From Cervus elaphus (lineage: Eukaryota; Chordata; Mammalia; Artiodactyla; Cervidae), in contig NC_057826.1 of the NCBI RefSeq assembly GCF_910594005.1, positions 78,101,163-78,165,162 of the forward strand: a stretch of 64,000 nt of DNA, in the 5' to 3' direction. The first letter of the stretch is position 1; each line of letters opens with the position of its first letter. Made by a program: the position numbers and the translations under genes. The notes under the pieces were generated by a model, which made no database searches, was not told the DNA's origin, and worked only from the letters and a program-made list of their open reading frames with translations. Positions 24,431 to 37,185 of the stretch are shown here, one piece after another.

Positions 24431-26251
24431 ACATTAGCCTGAGTACTGGGTCACTCGGGAGTATATGATGAGGCAAGAAGTTGAACCCACGTCTGTCTGA
24501 TTTACATAATTCCTCTTTTCATAAGCTCAGTGTGAAACAAAAACGAGTGTTTGGAAAGTGGTTGTTGTGAACTGAATTCTACTGATTGAAAGAGACAGCT
24601 TTTGTAACACATTTCTAAAGTCCATAACTAAAAGCAGATCTGCAAGGTGAAAATATAACACTAAAGTCCTCAAACCCTGACAGTTCATGTGTCTTGTTCT
24701 ATGAGAAAACCGTCAAATGAGGGAGTAGAGATAGCAAGAAGGTAGTTATTAGGTAACACTGGACAAATGAAGAGTACAGACCCTTCAAAGGAAAACCTGA
24801 GTTACCACAAGGTAAGTTAAGAGATGTGGCAGGTGAATTCTTTTTTCAAGTAGAGTTAGCTGGGAAGAGCTCTTGGAGATGAGCCTTAAATGGGTCCTTG
24901 AAGATTACACAAGACCTACCCCAACTGGGAATGTTATTTCAGAGTGAAGGAATCTTCCTCCTCATCCCAGAGTAAATGCACCACTTATCCCCCCGCACTT
25001 ACACTTTGTGTTTTTGAAAGATATTTCTTGGGAACTCAGAAAAATTTCTGATCAATCAGAAGAGAAATCAATCAATGTGAATCCCACAGGTCTAAGAGCT
25101 GACTAGTCCTGGCCTGTCCTTCACTCTTCTGACCCTGCTAGTGTTTGCTCCTAGAGCACAGGGATTAACCCCTTCATCCTGGGATTATAATACCCATTAC
25201 CATACCACATTGCTCTTTGTGAGTCTATAACAGAAGAATAAATTCATGGAGGAAGAAAACTATACCTAGGCTTCCTCCTAGGTTGTTCAAAATGACTGAG
25301 CTCATGGCTTGCAGGAGTCCCCAACTTCCGGGATCTAATGCCTGATGATCTGAGGTAGAGCTGATATAACAATAATAGAAATTAAGTGTGCAATAAATGT
25401 AATGTGCTTTAATCATCCATTAAATCATCTGCCCTTGTCCATGGAAAAATTGTTTTCCATGAAACCAGTCTCGGGTGCCAAAAAGGCTGGGGATCCTTTC
25501 CTCAAAAAATATAATACATCAGCTCAATAAAATTTTTAAAAAAGAACTCATTTTGCAGTTTACACATATCACACTTTTAATGAAATTCTCATTTATAGAG
25601 CAAATATGGAACATATCATCCTTGGGTTACAATTTCTGAAAGAGTGAACTCTTTTAGATATTAATGTTTCAGCATTTAGTGATGAGTTTATAACATCTCT
25701 TTCTGGTGTTACAGGGATTCACAGTTGTAGGAAGAAAAATATGTGAACTAACACCCTGCTTCAGGCAAACAATCATGCAGGAAAAATTATTTCAAGCCCA
25801 ATAAAGAAAAAGTGTTAAAACCTTGTGATGTCTCAAATTATTTTCTGGTTGCAATGGGAATATAAACTTCACAAAAGATAGATTTTTCTGCCACCATCTT
25901 ATCCTAGTGATGACTCTTAGCCTCATCAAGTCATTATGTCTATCCTGACATGATATCATACTTAGGACATGACCTCCCCTACACAGTATTCGTGCCAAAA
26001 ATAAGAAAATAAACAAAGCCTAATCCAGCTTTAGTTCTATCAGGAGGCAAGGGAGCCAGAAGACCAACAAGTCAGATTCAAAAAAAACAACTAGACAAGT
26101 CCAGAAAGTGAGATATTCTTCAGGACAACAGGCCCAGCCCCTTCAAAAATCAATATGATGGAACAAAACACAAGTACAATGGAGGGAAAGCAATGGAAGG
26201 AGAATTATTACAGATTGAAGAAACTTAACTTAGTAACCTAATTACATGCAT
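24431..26251. other. Non-coding DNA of copy B
   Basis: From about 25,715 it aligns with copy A 3,765-4,580. The part before has no clear match in copy A. No gene or RSS recognised. Confidence 0.5.
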
Positions 26252-27371
26252 AGTATTTGACTGAACTCTTTTTTTTTTTTTTCATTTATTTTTATTAGTT
26301 GGAAGCTAATTACTTCACAACATTGCAGTGGGTTCTGTCACACATTGACATGAATCAGCCATGGAGTTACATGTATTCCCCATCCTGATCCCCCCTCCCA
26401 CCTCCCTCTCCACCCGATTCCTCTGGGTCTTCCCAGTGCACCAGGCCCGAGCACTTGTCTCATGCATCCCACCTGGGCTGGTGATCTGTTTCACTAAAGA
26501 TAATATACATGCTGTTCTCTTGAAACATCCCACCCTCACCTTCTCCCACACAGTCCAAAAATCTGTTTTGTACATCTGTGTCTCTTTTTCTGTTTTGCAT
26601 ATAGGGTTATCATTACCATCTTTCTAAGTTCCATATATATGTGTTAGTATGCTGTAATGTTCTTTATCTTTCTGGCTTACTTCACTCTGTATAAGGGGCT
26701 CCAGTTTCATCCATCTCATTAGAACTGATTTGAATGAATTCTTTTTAATGGCTGACTAATATTCCATGGTGTATATGTACCACAGCTTCCTTATCCATTC
26801 GTCTGCTGATGGACGCCTGAGTTGCTTCCATGTCCTGGCTATTATAAACAGTGCTGCGATGAACATTGGGGTGCACGTGTCTCTTTCAGATCTGGTTTCC
26901 TCAGTGTGTATGCCCAGAAGTGGGATTGCTGGGTCATATGGCAGTTCTATTTCCAGTTTTTAAAGAAATCTCCACACTGTTTTCCATAGTGGCTGTACTA
27001 GTTTGCATTCCCACCAACAGTGTAAGAGGGTTCCCTTTTCTCCACACCCTCTCCAGCATTTATTGCTTGTAGACTTTTGGATAGCAGCCATCCTGACTGG
27101 CGTGTAATGGTACCTCATTGAGGTTTTGATTTGCATTTCTCTGATAATGAGTGATGTTGAGCATCTTTTCATGTGTTTGTTAGCCATCCGTATGTCTTCT
27201 TTGGAGAAATGTCTGTTTATATCTTTGGCCCATTTTTTGATTGGGTCATTTATTTTTCTGGAATTGAGCTTCAGGAGTTGCTTGTATATTTTTGAGATTA
27301 ATCCTTTGTCTGTTGCTTCATTTGCTATTATTTTCTCCCAATCTGAGGGCTGAGTATTTGACTGAACTCTT
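26252..27371 (-). mobile_element. L1 3' end, private to copy B
   Basis: Antisense L1: a T-run at the left followed by 'agttggaagctaattacttc' and the L1 3' UTR, then ORF2 tail (minus frame 26,960-27,187). Perfect 19-base direct repeats 'agtatttgactgaactctt' flank it at 26,252-26,270 and 27,353-27,371. Copy A near 4,568 has the single uninterrupted site. Confidence 0.97.
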
Positions 27372-29497
27372 GTCTCTAAAAACCGTCTATAGAAGACAGA
27401 ATCTGCCTTCCAATTCAGGGGTTGCAGTTGTGATCCTTGGTCTGGCTAAGATACCACATTGTTGTTTTCGCAACCCCATGGTCTGTAGCCTGGGGTTCCT
27501 CTGCCAGGTTCCTCTGTCCATAGGATTTCTCAGGCAAGAATACAAGAATTCCACCTTGTAAATAAGTTCATTTGTACCCTTTTTTAAAGCATGCTTTCTT
27601 AAAGAATACTGCTTGGCTCAAAGAAACCCTGAATCCAATGATGTTTCAAGAAATTGAAACTGTATGTTATGTGAAATATTTCTAAGACAACAAGGACTCT
27701 GTCAGTGAATACACAGGTAACATTAATGAGAAAACTGCCAGAGATGATGTTGCAGATCTTGAATTATTCTAATCCAAGAAATAGGCATTAATAGTATATC
27801 TTAAAACCACTGTCTTTCAAGATCTGAGATATGACTATAGCTCAAATCCAGTCTTCCACTTGCGTGGGGGTGGGACAGTGCCAGGCCTCTACAGATGCCC
27901 CAAGGACTCCAAGCAGTGGACTCTCAAGCTTACTTCCCTGCACAAGGTGGGGGTCACAGAGAAGGGAGGCGAAGGTTTGAACAAAAGACAAGCAGAGAAG
28001 GTAGGCGAAGGTTTGAACAAAAGACAAAGTGTGTTGGGGGCTCCCTGACTGAGGAGAACTTGACCAGGTTTATCCATTCTTGGGACTTCCTATGGGTCTC
28101 AGTTCAAAACCCTGGCCCTTTTTATTTCCTGTCCAGCTGCTAAGTGTATTGCTTGATCCATTAACCATGAAAGTCAATTCAGTCTATTCCTCTCCTTTAA
28201 GGCTTTGCCAAAAATTCAGCTCACCATTCTAACTACCTGTCATTTAAAGATATAGATAATATTTTTAATGGAAAGTTTGAAATATTTCTGCAGAAATATA
28301 GTATGGGTACTGAAAGCATATGTTACAGTTGATAGGCTATTCGCCAGTCAACAAGTTAGAGAGTGGTGAAGTAGTAGAGAAAGCCTGGGGTGACTGCTGC
28401 CGTTGCAACTTTGGCAGCACAAACCACATAGACTAGGAGAGTGGTTCTCAAGGGGTATTCCATGAACCACAAGGGACCCAAAGACCTTTTCAGGGATTCC
28501 ATGAGGTCAGACCAAGCTTCATAATAATGTCAAAACAATATTTGCCTTTTTCTCTGTGTTGACATTTGCCCTAATGGTGCAAAAGCAATGGTGGATAAAA
28601 CTCCTGGTCCCTCAACATGAAACAAGACAGAAGTCTTAATTCTATATTAGAGGTCATTGTATCCTTCATTTCTATATTTGCAGGGGGGTAAAAAGCCAGT
28701 TTCACTTAAAAATGTTATTGACTATATTAAATGACTAGGCTGCCATAACAAAATTCCACAGACTTCATGGTTTAAAGAATAGAAACTTATTTTCTCACAG
28801 TTCTGAGGCTAGAAATCTAGGATCAAGGTGCCCACATAGTTGGTTTCTCCTGAATCCTCCTGCCTTGACTTGGAGATGGCCACCTTCTCCCTGTGTCCCC
28901 ATATGGACTTTCCTCTGTGCATGCAAATCCGTTGTGTCTCTTCTTTTTGTTTGCTCACATTTCCTCACTGTACACCAGTCAGACTGGACTAGGGTCCACT
29001 CTAATCCAGCGTAAATGGCCCATTTTACCTTATCTTTAAAAGCCTCATCTCCAAAGAAGGATACATTCTGAGGTACGAGGGATAAGGACTTCAATATATG
29101 AATTTGGGAAGGATACAGTCCAGGCTGTAACATTGAAAAAGCAGTAAAACTATTAGTTTTATTAAATCTCCACTCTTGAGTATAAGTCTTTTTAGTATTA
29201 TGTGTGACAAAAGTGGAAGTACACACAGAGCACTTCTGCTGCATTCCAAATTATTCGATTATCTCAAGGGAAAACATGTGAGCAATTGTTTTAGTCACAA
29301 GCCGAACTAGCCACTTTTTCATCGCTGAACAAGCTATTTTGCTTGACAGAATAACTGGCAGAGACATGGTTAATCAGATCTTGGTAGTTGTCAGGTATTT
29401 TCTTGGAAATGAATTGAGCCCGCACATCGAGAAAAACAATGGACCATTGTTGCTGATGATAAAAATCTAAGTGTTCAGGCAAAAATTAGAATTTGGG
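27372..29497. other. Duplication copy B, no gene seen
   Basis: Aligns with copy A 4,590-5,500 and 8,110-9,650. It includes the older interspersed repeat at about 28,735-29,135. No receptor exon or RSS. Confidence 0.55.
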
Positions 29498-29840
29498 GGC
29501 TTCCCTGGTGGCTCAGTGGTAAAGAATCTGCCTGCCAATGCAGGAGACACGGGTTCTATCCCTGATCTGGGAGCTGCCCCATGCTGCAGAGCAACTAAGC
29601 CCAGAGTGCTACAACTATTGAGCCTGTGCTCAAGAGCCCAGGAGCCACAACTAGTGTAGCTGGAGCACCGAGAGCCCGTGCTCTGCAACAAGAGAACCGC
29701 TGAAATGAGACGTCCACGCACCACAACTAGAAGCTAGCCTCCACGCTCCACAACTAACAAAAGCTGGCACAATAACGAAGATCCAGCACAGCCAAAAATA
29801 AGTAACATTTTTAATATATATATATTAAAAACAGAATTTT
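29498..29840 (+). mobile_element. CHR-type tRNA-Glu SINE, private to copy B
   Basis: Head 'gggcttccctggtggctcag', then 'gcagagcaactaagcccaga', 'ctctgcaacaagagaa' and an A-rich tail. 'agaattt(t)gg' flanks both sides (about 29,488 and 29,833). Copy A at about 9,645 lacks it. Confidence 0.88.
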
Positions 29841-31296
29841 GGAAACTTGTATCTGCCATATGAGCTGTATGGTTCCCTAGTGTTTAAACACTGTTCTGAG
29901 TTTAAAATATTGGTGGTCGTATTAACTACTGTGATACATTTGATATTGTATAATGAAACATGCCAACATGCAGAAATCACCTAACTCAGTGAACCAATTA
30001 TTTTGCAAAAAGACTACTGGATAATGTTACAAAACCATGCATGGGTGAAAGTTCTAACCAAAATGCAGGCTAGACCAGAGGATTTTAATGGAAAAGAATA
30101 AGAAAAGTTCATTAGCACATTTTCAAATTTCAAATTGCAACTAACCTACTTTTTTGGACTACACGTTTGTCTGTATAAGGCCAAATTTTGCTTGTATATT
30201 TCAACCATACTAAAATATTACAACAGATAGAAGACATACATATACGAGTGAACCTAGCTGTCTTCTAATAAGCCAGCTCTACCCTGATGGTTATCTGAAG
30301 AGTATGATCAAACAAACACCTCCAGGATCTCCCAAGCTGTTCCTGCCTGTATGTGGTTGGAAGTCTTTTCAATAGCCTAGTATTCAGCTTTGAATACACT
30401 GCAGTGTGTCTATAATCTTCAAAGAGTACATGTCAATATCAGGAGCAGAGGGTGGAGATAAATAAAGCAAGTTCAGAGTCCACAATTGCAAAATTAAAAG
30501 CTCTAGGATGCCCCAGTTCAATCCCCATGTCTTTTCTTGGCCTGGCATCCTCATAAATTTTCTTGAAGTGCTCAGAGTCTCCAGCAGCAAACCTTATCCC
30601 ACCCAGGACTGGAGAAACCGTGATAAACTCAGTACCCTCAGACCATCCCAGTCCTTTGATCCCCTCTGAAAATGCACTTCTCTGACAGTGAGAATGACCC
30701 AGCCTCCTACCAGAAAGAGGAGGGTTCAGGATGAACCCACCCTGGGCCTGTCCCTCCCCTTTCCCACATAAAAGCATCTCCTACAACAATGAAAAGCTAC
30801 ATAAAGAAAGAAAATGCCAGGCTGCCCAGGCCACTCTAAGGGCACTCCAGGGAAAAAGATCAGCTGGAAGACTGAGCAGATGCTAAGAAACTTTCAAATA
30901 ACAAACATCAGAATAAAAGACCAAAGACCAAAATAAAAGACCAAAGTTTAAGTGTACCAAAAACTATCACTGGACTAGGAATTGGGATACTTGATTTCTC
31001 GTATGTTCTTTTCAAGTTGAGTGCCTTGGCCAGCTGTGAAACTTCTCTGGATCTTTCTAGATTCTTTCCTCTGAACACATAGGGAAGTGAACATATGATC
31101 CTTGAAGAACGGTCTTAGCTATGATATTCTAGGATACCACTCCAGAGGCACAGTTCATCCTTGATTACTCATGTTAGTGGAAAGAAAGTAATTTGAATAC
31201 CCCAAACATGTAGACAACACAGAACGCATTTCTCTTTGGCTTTGGCATATATTTCATGACGTGGAGCAAAGCACAACAAACTTATCTTCTCAGTGA
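29841..31296. other. Duplication copy B, no gene seen
   Basis: Aligns in part with copy A 9,650-10,560. No gene or RSS recognised. Minus-strand open frames at 30,384-30,777 have no counterpart of the same length in copy A. Confidence 0.5.
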
Positions 31297-31520
31297 TGCT
31301 TGTGCTGTGCTGTGCTTAGTCGCTCAGTTGTGTCCGACTTCTTGCACCCCTATGGACTGTAACCTTCCAGGCTTCTCTGTCCGTGGAATTCTCCAGGCAA
31401 CAAAACTGGAATGGGTTGCCATGCCCTCCTCCAGGGGATCTTCCCAGCCCAGGGATCAAATGCAGATCTACTACATTGCAAGCAGATTCTTTACTGTCTG
31501 AGCTACCAGAGACGCCAATG
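31297..31520 (-). mobile_element. Bov-tA-type SINE
   Basis: Antisense element: 'cttagtcgctcagttgtgtc', 'ggaattctccaggcaa' and 'gcagattctttactgtctga'. Not found at the matching place in copy A. Confidence 0.92.
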
Positions 31521-33005
31521 ATGCTTAACTCAGGCTAATGTTAAAAACCCAGTTATTTACAACTAATGGTTGTAATGGTTATTTTGAATGGTTATTTTCA
31601 GATAACTGTGCTCAGAGAGACAAATGTAAGATAGTACTTCATCGGGCACCCAGAGTCAGAGAGAGCAGCGTACCAGGAATGGGTTCTGGCCCCGGTTCTG
31701 TCACCTCAAGCTTATCCTTTCTCAATACGAGATACCACATCTCTAAAACAGTTTCTGAAGGCACTGTCAGAGCACTCAATCCGTGAGGCACTGTGCTGGA
31801 GCAGAGGACACAGAGATGAGCAAGAGAAATCTCTTCTCTCAAGGGTCTTTACCTAATGAAGATGAAAGGAATGGGGTTTTGACAGCAATGATAAGGATCA
31901 GCCCTGGATGCAAGAAGATTCAGGGAAAGGGGTACATCTAACACAGTCCAGTCTTACGCAGTCATTTAGGACTTCCCGGGGGCATCCACAGCTAAGCTCA
32001 GACCAGCAGCTCAATAGGATCTAAGGAAGTGAGTAAGGGACCAAACTGGAGAACTCAAAAAGAAAGGGCATCTCAGACAAAAGCAATCACAGGGCAAAGC
32101 AAAGAAGAATGAAAGAACATGGCCCTTTCAGGAAGCAAGTAGTCTGAGGCAGCTCAGTTTAAGGGAGCATGTGGTAAGGTATAAGATACAGGACTAGAAA
32201 GGTAAGCAAAAGCCTGTGTTCCAAAGTATCTTATTCTAAACTAAGTGGGGAGCTACCATAAATTCTGGAAGGTAATTTCATAGTTGGGGTCCCTCCATGG
32301 CTTAGCATCTATATTAATCAGCTCTTGGCCTAGGGGACAAGTAGGGTTAAAATTCAGCTTGAGTTCTGCTGGCTGAGCCAAGATCCTTGTGTGGAGTTGC
32401 ATCAGTTGGAGAAAGGGAAGCCTTTAAGAAAGCTCACGAAGCAGCCCTTGTTCACCATATTGAACCCAAGGGGCTACCTCTGCATTCGCCCAGCAGGTCA
32501 CCTTTTCCAAGTCACACTAAGTAGTATATGGGCTACTGGCCCTGAATTCAGCACCAGAGAGTCAATGGAGAAGATAAAATTCTAAGTTTATGTGAAAGTC
32601 CTTTGTCGGTTATATGATCCTCCCCATGTGCAAAGTGGAGTAAAGAGAATTAATTTGAGAGCTGAGCAAGATAAAGGAGAAATTATATTAGCCACAGACA
32701 TTTTTTGCCTACCTACAGCTTGTAGAATCCAGTTGAGACATTCAGGTCTGGCAAACTCTTCCAGGGAAACCATCTAGAGTAGACCAGCCAGAAGGCACAG
32801 TGGGAGTAGACATCATGATTTGATCTGTTTTAGTCACAAACTCCAAGACAGATCTAGCCAGGGGTTCAGAAGAGCCTCAGACAGAAACGCCTGGGGATCC
32901 AGCCCTGACCTAAGCCAAATCCTTTTGATCTTGCTGGAGCATGACTTGGAGAAAACACCTGGCCCTGTAGTTCTAAGAGGCCACGTTGGGCAAAACCATA
33001 GCAGA
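31521..33005. other. DNA leading to the copy B TRDD
   Basis: Aligns with copy A 10,560-11,085 and 13,880-14,750. Copy A carries about 2.8 kb of extra DNA between these blocks. Several short open frames on both strands are not conserved between copies. Confidence 0.5.
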
Positions 33006-33033
33006 GGTTTTTGTAACGGACTGTAGCATTGTG
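33006..33033 (+). promoter_or_regulatory. 5' 12-RSS of TRDD (copy B)
   Basis: Consensus nonamer ggtttttgt (33,006-33,014), 12-base spacer, heptamer cattgtg (33,027-33,033, one mismatch). Confidence 0.95.
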
Positions 33034-33044
33034 GGTGGGATACG
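33034..33044 (+). CDS. TRDD: T-cell receptor delta diversity segment nearest TRDJ1
   Basis: Eleven bases, ggtgggatacg, between a 12-RSS and a 23-RSS. The coding bases end in the same 'gggatacg' as human TRDD3, and the distance to TRDJ1 (about 1 kb) is like the human D3-J1 spacing, so it is the likely TRDD3 orthologue. All three frames are open: GGI, VGY and WDT. It contributes to delta-chain CDR3. Its 3' nonamer acaaaaact is nearly consensus, better than in the copy at 14,783, predicting more efficient D-J joining. The official number depends on how many D segments lie upstream. Confidence 0.93.
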
Positions 33045-33083
33045 CACGGTGATACAAAACCCACAGGGACCTGTACAAAAACT
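33045..33083 (+). promoter_or_regulatory. 3' 23-RSS of TRDD (copy B)
   Basis: Heptamer cacggtg (33,045-33,051, one change from cacagtg), 23-base spacer, nonamer acaaaaact (33,075-33,083, one change). Confidence 0.95.
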
Positions 33084-33145
33084 GCAGGAGCCCAAAAGAC
33101 ATTTCCCTGGGAAATCCATAACCTGGCTACCCTGCCCTAGGGAAC

Positions 33146-33990
33146 TAACACAGCAAATAGTTGTCCTTCCTTCCTCTGTGACCCAGAAGGGATGCCAGAA
33201 AATTGTCTGAACCAGGAGAGGTGACACCCCAACTCCCTCCCCGACCCCCAACTGCCCCTGCCAGCTGCTACTGCTAGCCTCTCTCTCACTGCTGTTTTCT
33301 CTTGGATTTTCTCTTGGTATTTCACCCATATTTGAGGAATACAGAAAGGTGATCCTTGAAAACTATCCTTGTCTTGGTTTCTACTGTAAAAGAGTCATAT
33401 GGAATTTCTGAACCCAAATTCCTAGAGACATTTGCCTGTGTGCTTTGCTATGAAGTTTGGGAAGATGAATTTAAAGACGGGGATTTGGTTTTAGGCCATC
33501 ACCAATAGTAGCTGCTCATTCGAACACTGAATACACTATAAATCCCCAGGAGAGGACTGGTGCTTCATGCTGTCACTGTGGATATGCCACATGTTATCTG
33601 ACTTAAAGCAGCTCTGGTGTCTGTGAAGCCCTTGACTCTGGAATAGTTGTGGATCCAAGACCCATCCCATGGGCAACACTCATCTTCTAAGACTGAGAGT
33701 TAAGTATGCATCTAGGAAAGGAGGAAAATTTAAAATAACAGAAAGCAACCATTCCAAGAACTTCACAAAATGCCCTGTACAGGAAATGTCCACCATAAGG
33801 AGTATGTGCTCTTACCTTCTCTTCAGACAGCAACCTTCCAAAAGCAAACCCAAAAGCAATTGCGATTCTGCAATTGACTAAACGAGCATGAACCAGTTGG
33901 GTGAATATCAAGTGCCATCTTTCAAAGAGCCAAACCCTTAAGATCCTCCCATCCTCAAGCTGATAGGAAGAAGAAAGGCGGGAACACAGC
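33146..33990. other. D-J1 spacer
   Basis: Single-copy looking sequence past the duplication end. A lone cactgtg at about 33,577 lacks a nonamer at 12 or 23 bases, so it is not called. No other feature seen. Confidence 0.5.
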
Positions 33991-33993
33991 TGA

Positions 33994-34021
33994 GGTTTTT
34001 GGAAAGCCCTCAATCTCTGTG
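33994..34021 (+). promoter_or_regulatory. 12-RSS of TRDJ1
   Basis: Nonamer ggtttttgg (33,994-34,002), 12-base spacer, heptamer ctctgtg (34,015-34,021). The conserved cleavage-side tg is kept; the second heptamer base differs from consensus. Confidence 0.93.
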
Positions 34022-34074
34022 TGAGACTGACAAACTCTACTTTGGAAAAGGGACCCGCCTCATCGTGGAACCAA
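34022..34074 (+). CDS. TRDJ1: T-cell receptor delta joining segment 1
   Basis: Fifty-three bases read in the J frame as ETDKLYFGKGTRLIVEP, with the FGXG motif intact and ending in one extra base before the splice donor gtaagt. Human TRDJ1 reads nearly the same around TDKL and FGKGTR. It provides the end of CDR3 and framework 4 of the delta chain and splices to TRDC exon 1 at 46,743. It is the first J after the D segments. No defect is seen, so it should be functional. Confidence 0.97.
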
Positions 34075-34089
34075 GTAAGTAATTCATTT

Positions 34090-37000
34090 ATCTGTTCTTT
34101 GAAAGGTAATCCTCCATCTCAGGGGGTGGAAGTATCAGGGAATGTGAAATGGGTAGTAATAGCACAGTACTGTGTCGAGGAGGGGTTTGGGGAAGATATG
34201 AACTACCGTTAAGCTCCTCCATAGGAATTGGGAGGGGGTTGTTTTTTAAAAAAGTAGATTTGGGGGTTGTAAAAGACCCCCACACAGCTCAGGGAGACTG
34301 AAAAGGCTTCTGTCCAATGCCTGAGCTTTGGGTCAGGCTGTAGAAACCACAAAATCCCTGGCTCAACTCCTCCAGGAGAGTCATAACTGACCAGGTACAA
34401 GGTTAGGCTGAGTCTGGGTGACTCTATCAAGCTGGCTCCAGATATTAAGAATTCTGATCTTTAAGCCAAACACTTGCTCTTAGGAGAGCTCAGAACTGCA
34501 TCAGCTTCCTGGGCACAGAGGCTTAGGCCAGGGTAAGTGGGCTGGTGCCGCTCCATTTTTCTTCAGAAAAAGGGAACCAGTTCCAGAAATCTGTTTCTAA
34601 TTGTTTGCAAATGGAAGTTAGGTGGCTAGTGAGGAAGAAAGTGGATGTGCTATGCTTTCTTTAAAGCCTATAGGACATAGCCAGGTGTAGCTCCCTAAGG
34701 GCTCATGGCGTCCATCTTCCTCACAAAGGGTACGCAGAGCCACTCACTAATTAACTGTTATAAAGGAATCGATGCTAATGTTGTCAAAGGTCTATGCTCA
34801 ACTCAGAAGGCATCGTCTCGTGTCATTTAAGTGACATTTTAATTCAATTGTGTCTTGTTTAAAAAAAAAAAAAAAAAGACTGTAATCTCCAGTGGGCAGC
34901 AGCTTCCAATTAGAAAGTGAAGATTAATAGTAAGCTAGAAAATGTAATAAACAACACAAAACCCCATTTCAAAGACCTTAGGGAAGTCTGGCAAGGGGTC
35001 TCAAATTTGTTGGGGCCCCCTTATCTGCTGGAGCTGTCTGCTAGAAAAGTAACGGCACAACCTGGCCTGATGCCCTGGTGTTCAGATTGTGTTTTCTAAG
35101 GTAAAAGAAGGCTACAGAAATGTGATGGAGTGGGCTCGTCTCACAGAATGGTTGGGGACAGGACTGTCCTGGGTGTATGAATTGAAGGAGGCATAGAATT
35201 GAGATCAGACGAAGGGCAGGGAGAAGTGCAGGCTGGGCACCCCCCAACCTCACACACAAAATGGAGAAGTGGGGCAGGTGGTTTGCATCCAGAAAAAGAT
35301 GGAGAGCCAAAGTCGGCTAGCAGAGGCAGAGCAAAGAAAATCATATATCTGTTTATCTGTTTTTTTAAATCATAGTAAGATTTGAAAATTCAACTAATTA
35401 AGGTTCTTGCCTTTAGACCTTGTTGGCTTTAATTTTTCTCACTAAAAGAACAGTTTATCCACATTCCTGACAAAGCTAGTGACTGAGTTCCTTTATCTCC
35501 CTTTGTTCACCGAGTTCTTCCTAATGAATTGAGTTCTTCCGTTTACTGACTTACTTGAGCCAACGTTGCCCTAAGTGTAGAATGCATAACATATGATTTT
35601 CGGGGGTACATAGACAGACGTTCTTTTCATTTGAATTGCACTATCTTTTAATGGTATCAGCATAGTGCAACTAGGTTGTCAAACCTATGTGATTTAAAGT
35701 TTCCTCTTAATTGTATTTTAAGTTCAAATGTGAGTAAATTTAAAGAAATTTATTAAGCAAATCTTATGACTAATGGAAATGACCCAAAATAAAAGCCCCA
35801 AAAGAGATGTGATTAATTGAAGTTTAAGAAACACTGATCTGGTGCCTTCCATTGTCCTTTGAGATGAAAAGATAGCAGGCATCCAGAGAAGGCATATCTT
35901 TCAGTGTAGCCCAGATCCAGAATATCTTTGCACAGTGACTTCTTTTTAGCCAACACATATTGGATAAAGAAGGGTCACTGCAAATCCAGATCCTTTATCT
36001 TCTCAGAAGCCTACTTTCTTTTGATGCTCTCTTTCCTCAGGAGCTTCTGTCAAGTTCTTACTTGCAGGGCTCCCCGGTTGCACCAAACTAACAGGTCTAC
36101 ACAGACCCACCGTCACAGGTCCACCATAGCTTTTAGCCCTCCAGCTGGAAAAAACCTAGGGTTGCCACTTAACTTCATAAAACAGAACCAGAGTAAGGAC
36201 AAAACAGCAAGGAATGACGTACCACAATGTAAATATGTGCTACTGACCATGACAATGACAGGAGCTTAGAAAGGGTAGTCAGGAACATTTTCATGCCAGT
36301 GGGCCACTGGATGGACTTAGAATTATATATAGTTATATGATATTCATATATCATCATCATATCAACTACCACTTTTTGAGAGCCTACTGTGTATTGGGCC
36401 ACTGGACTAGGCACTTTATTCATGAATGTCATTCTACTTGGTTCTCACATGATTATGCAAAAATTAAGTACTACTACTTGCATTTTTATAGATCAGGAGA
36501 GGTTCGCCAAGATCATACAGCTTAGCAAAGTTAAAATTGGTGTCATCTGTCAATTCCAAACCCTGTGCCCTGAAAACACTATGTTCTTCTAGGGACTTCA
36601 GTTGGACTGGGGCACCTGTGGAGGTTTTTCTTTCCTGTCTCTTCCACACAGGCTCCTAATGACCTTCTTTCCAAGCTGCCTACAAAGTCAGAATCAACAG
36701 TTAAGCTATTTCCCTTCCAGCTGCCACCTGCACCACAATCCTTCACCAAGGCAGAACTTCTGTCCCCCAACAAAAAACCAGTTACCCAAAGAGGCATTCT
36801 CCAGGCAAGGTCCATCCCCCACATTACACCCCTCAGGCTAGAGGGTCCCTAAACTCACAAAGGTTCAGGCAATGATCAAAGCATCACACTTTCCTTCAAG
36901 AAAGAGGAGTCTACAAAATCCTGGGCTCATCAGCATGTTTCTAAAATGCCACGAGACAGCTTTCCCACTCTCATCTTTGGCATTTGTTCCCTCTCACTAT

Positions 37001-37185
37001 GGAGGAGCATCTCCCAGAACAGAGCCTTGACCTGCTGTACTTTCTGCCTGGAACCATTTTCTCTCATGAACTCACCCTAGCTTTCTCCCTCACCTTCTCC
37101 AAGTCTTACTCAAACATCACATTTAGTGAGGCCTTCCTCAACCACCACCTGTCTTCTGCAGTCCTTGCTTTATTTTACCTGGCTT
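34090..37185. other. J1-J4 intergenic, left part
   Basis: Mostly unique non-coding DNA. A MIR-type repeat lies at about 36,335-36,580. A poly-A run is at 34,860-34,876. No further J core with RSS was found. Confidence 0.55.
36335..36580. repeat. MIR-type SINE remnant
   Basis: Contains the MIR-like 'gagcctactgtgtattgggc' and 'agatcaggagaggttcgcca' core phrases, diverged. Confidence 0.65.

Larger units (their letters stand above)
20139..33145. repeat. TRDD-bearing segmental duplication, copy B
   Basis: Paralogue of 1-14,925, in direct orientation. It carries its own insertions: a Bov-tA at 21.4 kb, an L1 at 26.3 kb, a CHR SINE at 29.5 kb and a Bov-tA at 31.3 kb. About 3 kb at 22.7-25.7 kb has no obvious counterpart in copy A. 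It ends with the TRDD segment nearest to TRDJ1. Corresponding stretches differ by many substitutions and small indels, so the duplication is not recent. Confidence 0.85.

Noticed and set aside
33570..33590. cactgtg near TRDJ1 as another D or J segment
   Set aside because: No nonamer at the right spacing and no second RSS or FGXG core.
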